A stretch of DNA of 5,295 nt. Origin: DSAR01 sp034437315 (lineage in GTDB: Bacteria; Chloroflexota; Anaerolineae; B4-G1). Of this stretch, positions 5,270 to 5,295 are shown in pieces. The notes beneath the pieces are model-generated. The model worked only from the letters and a program-made list of their open reading frames with translations. It did not search any database and had not been told where the DNA came from. The position numbers and the translations under genes are program-made. The stretch covers positions 1-5,295 of the forward strand of contig DAOTUC010000267.1 in the NCBI GenBank assembly GCA_034437315.1, in the 5' to 3' direction. Within the stretch, counting starts at the first letter, position 1. Every line of letters starts with the position of its first letter.

Positions 5270-5295
5270 ATGAACCGGAAACAGACTCGAAAACT
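5270..5295 (+). CDS. Start of an unidentified gene, cut by the window edge
   Basis: Eight complete codons are visible, reading MNRKQTRK, and the frame stays open to the edge. The start is chosen from the perfect AGGAGG at ideal spacing and the promoter-like pair just upstream. The basic N-terminus could suit a DNA-binding protein or a transposase, but eight residues do not allow an assignment and no function is claimed. The AT-rich, repeat-bearing upstream region, and its position next to a truncated gene, make a mobile-element or recently acquired gene plausible (inference). Confidence 0.5.

Overview
The window is a GC-rich bacterial chromosome segment (about 60% G+C by eye) that belongs to a cell-surface glycan biosynthesis locus. 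It holds three GT-B glycosyltransferases of the GT4 type, one GT-A glycosyltransferase of the GT2 type, the first 36 codons of a MurJ/MviN-family lipid-linked-glycan flippase, and the C-terminal half of a sulfotransferase. The style of the proteins and the base composition would fit Chloroflexota (Anaerolineae-like) or another high-GC environmental lineage. That is an impression, because no rRNA or other marker gene is present.

Layout. Positions 1-1377 are a minus-strand operon: a GT4 enzyme (1377 down to 106) followed, with an ATGA stop/start overlap, by a MurJ-like flippase that runs off the left edge. Positions 1378-1508 are a divergent control region. It has a very good plus-strand sigma70-type promoter, an interleaved minus-strand promoter, and an inverted repeat under a possible second plus-strand promoter. 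Positions 1509-4680 are a plus-strand operon of GT2, GT4 and GT4 genes, again joined by ATGA overlaps. It meets a minus-strand sulfotransferase fragment (5188 down to 4697) tail to tail, with only 16 bases between the stop codons. The PAPS-binding N-terminal half of that sulfotransferase is absent.

The right end (about 5164-5269) is a sharply AT-rich stretch, about one third G+C. It carries three GACAATT heptamers, two of which form a 9-bp inverted repeat lying over a promoter-like -35/-10 pair. A strong AGGAGG ribosome binding site and an ATG at 5270 follow. That gene has only 8 codons in the window and cannot be identified.

How the genes may work together (inference): the four glycosyltransferases would build a lipid-linked oligosaccharide or polysaccharide repeat unit at the inner face of the membrane, and the MurJ-family protein would flip it. 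The sulfotransferase remnant suggests that the glycan was once decorated with sulfate, or that a neighbouring module was. The right end looks like a junction where something with different base composition, perhaps a mobile element, has replaced the sulfotransferase 5' half. No RNA genes, CRISPR arrays or complete insertion sequences were seen.
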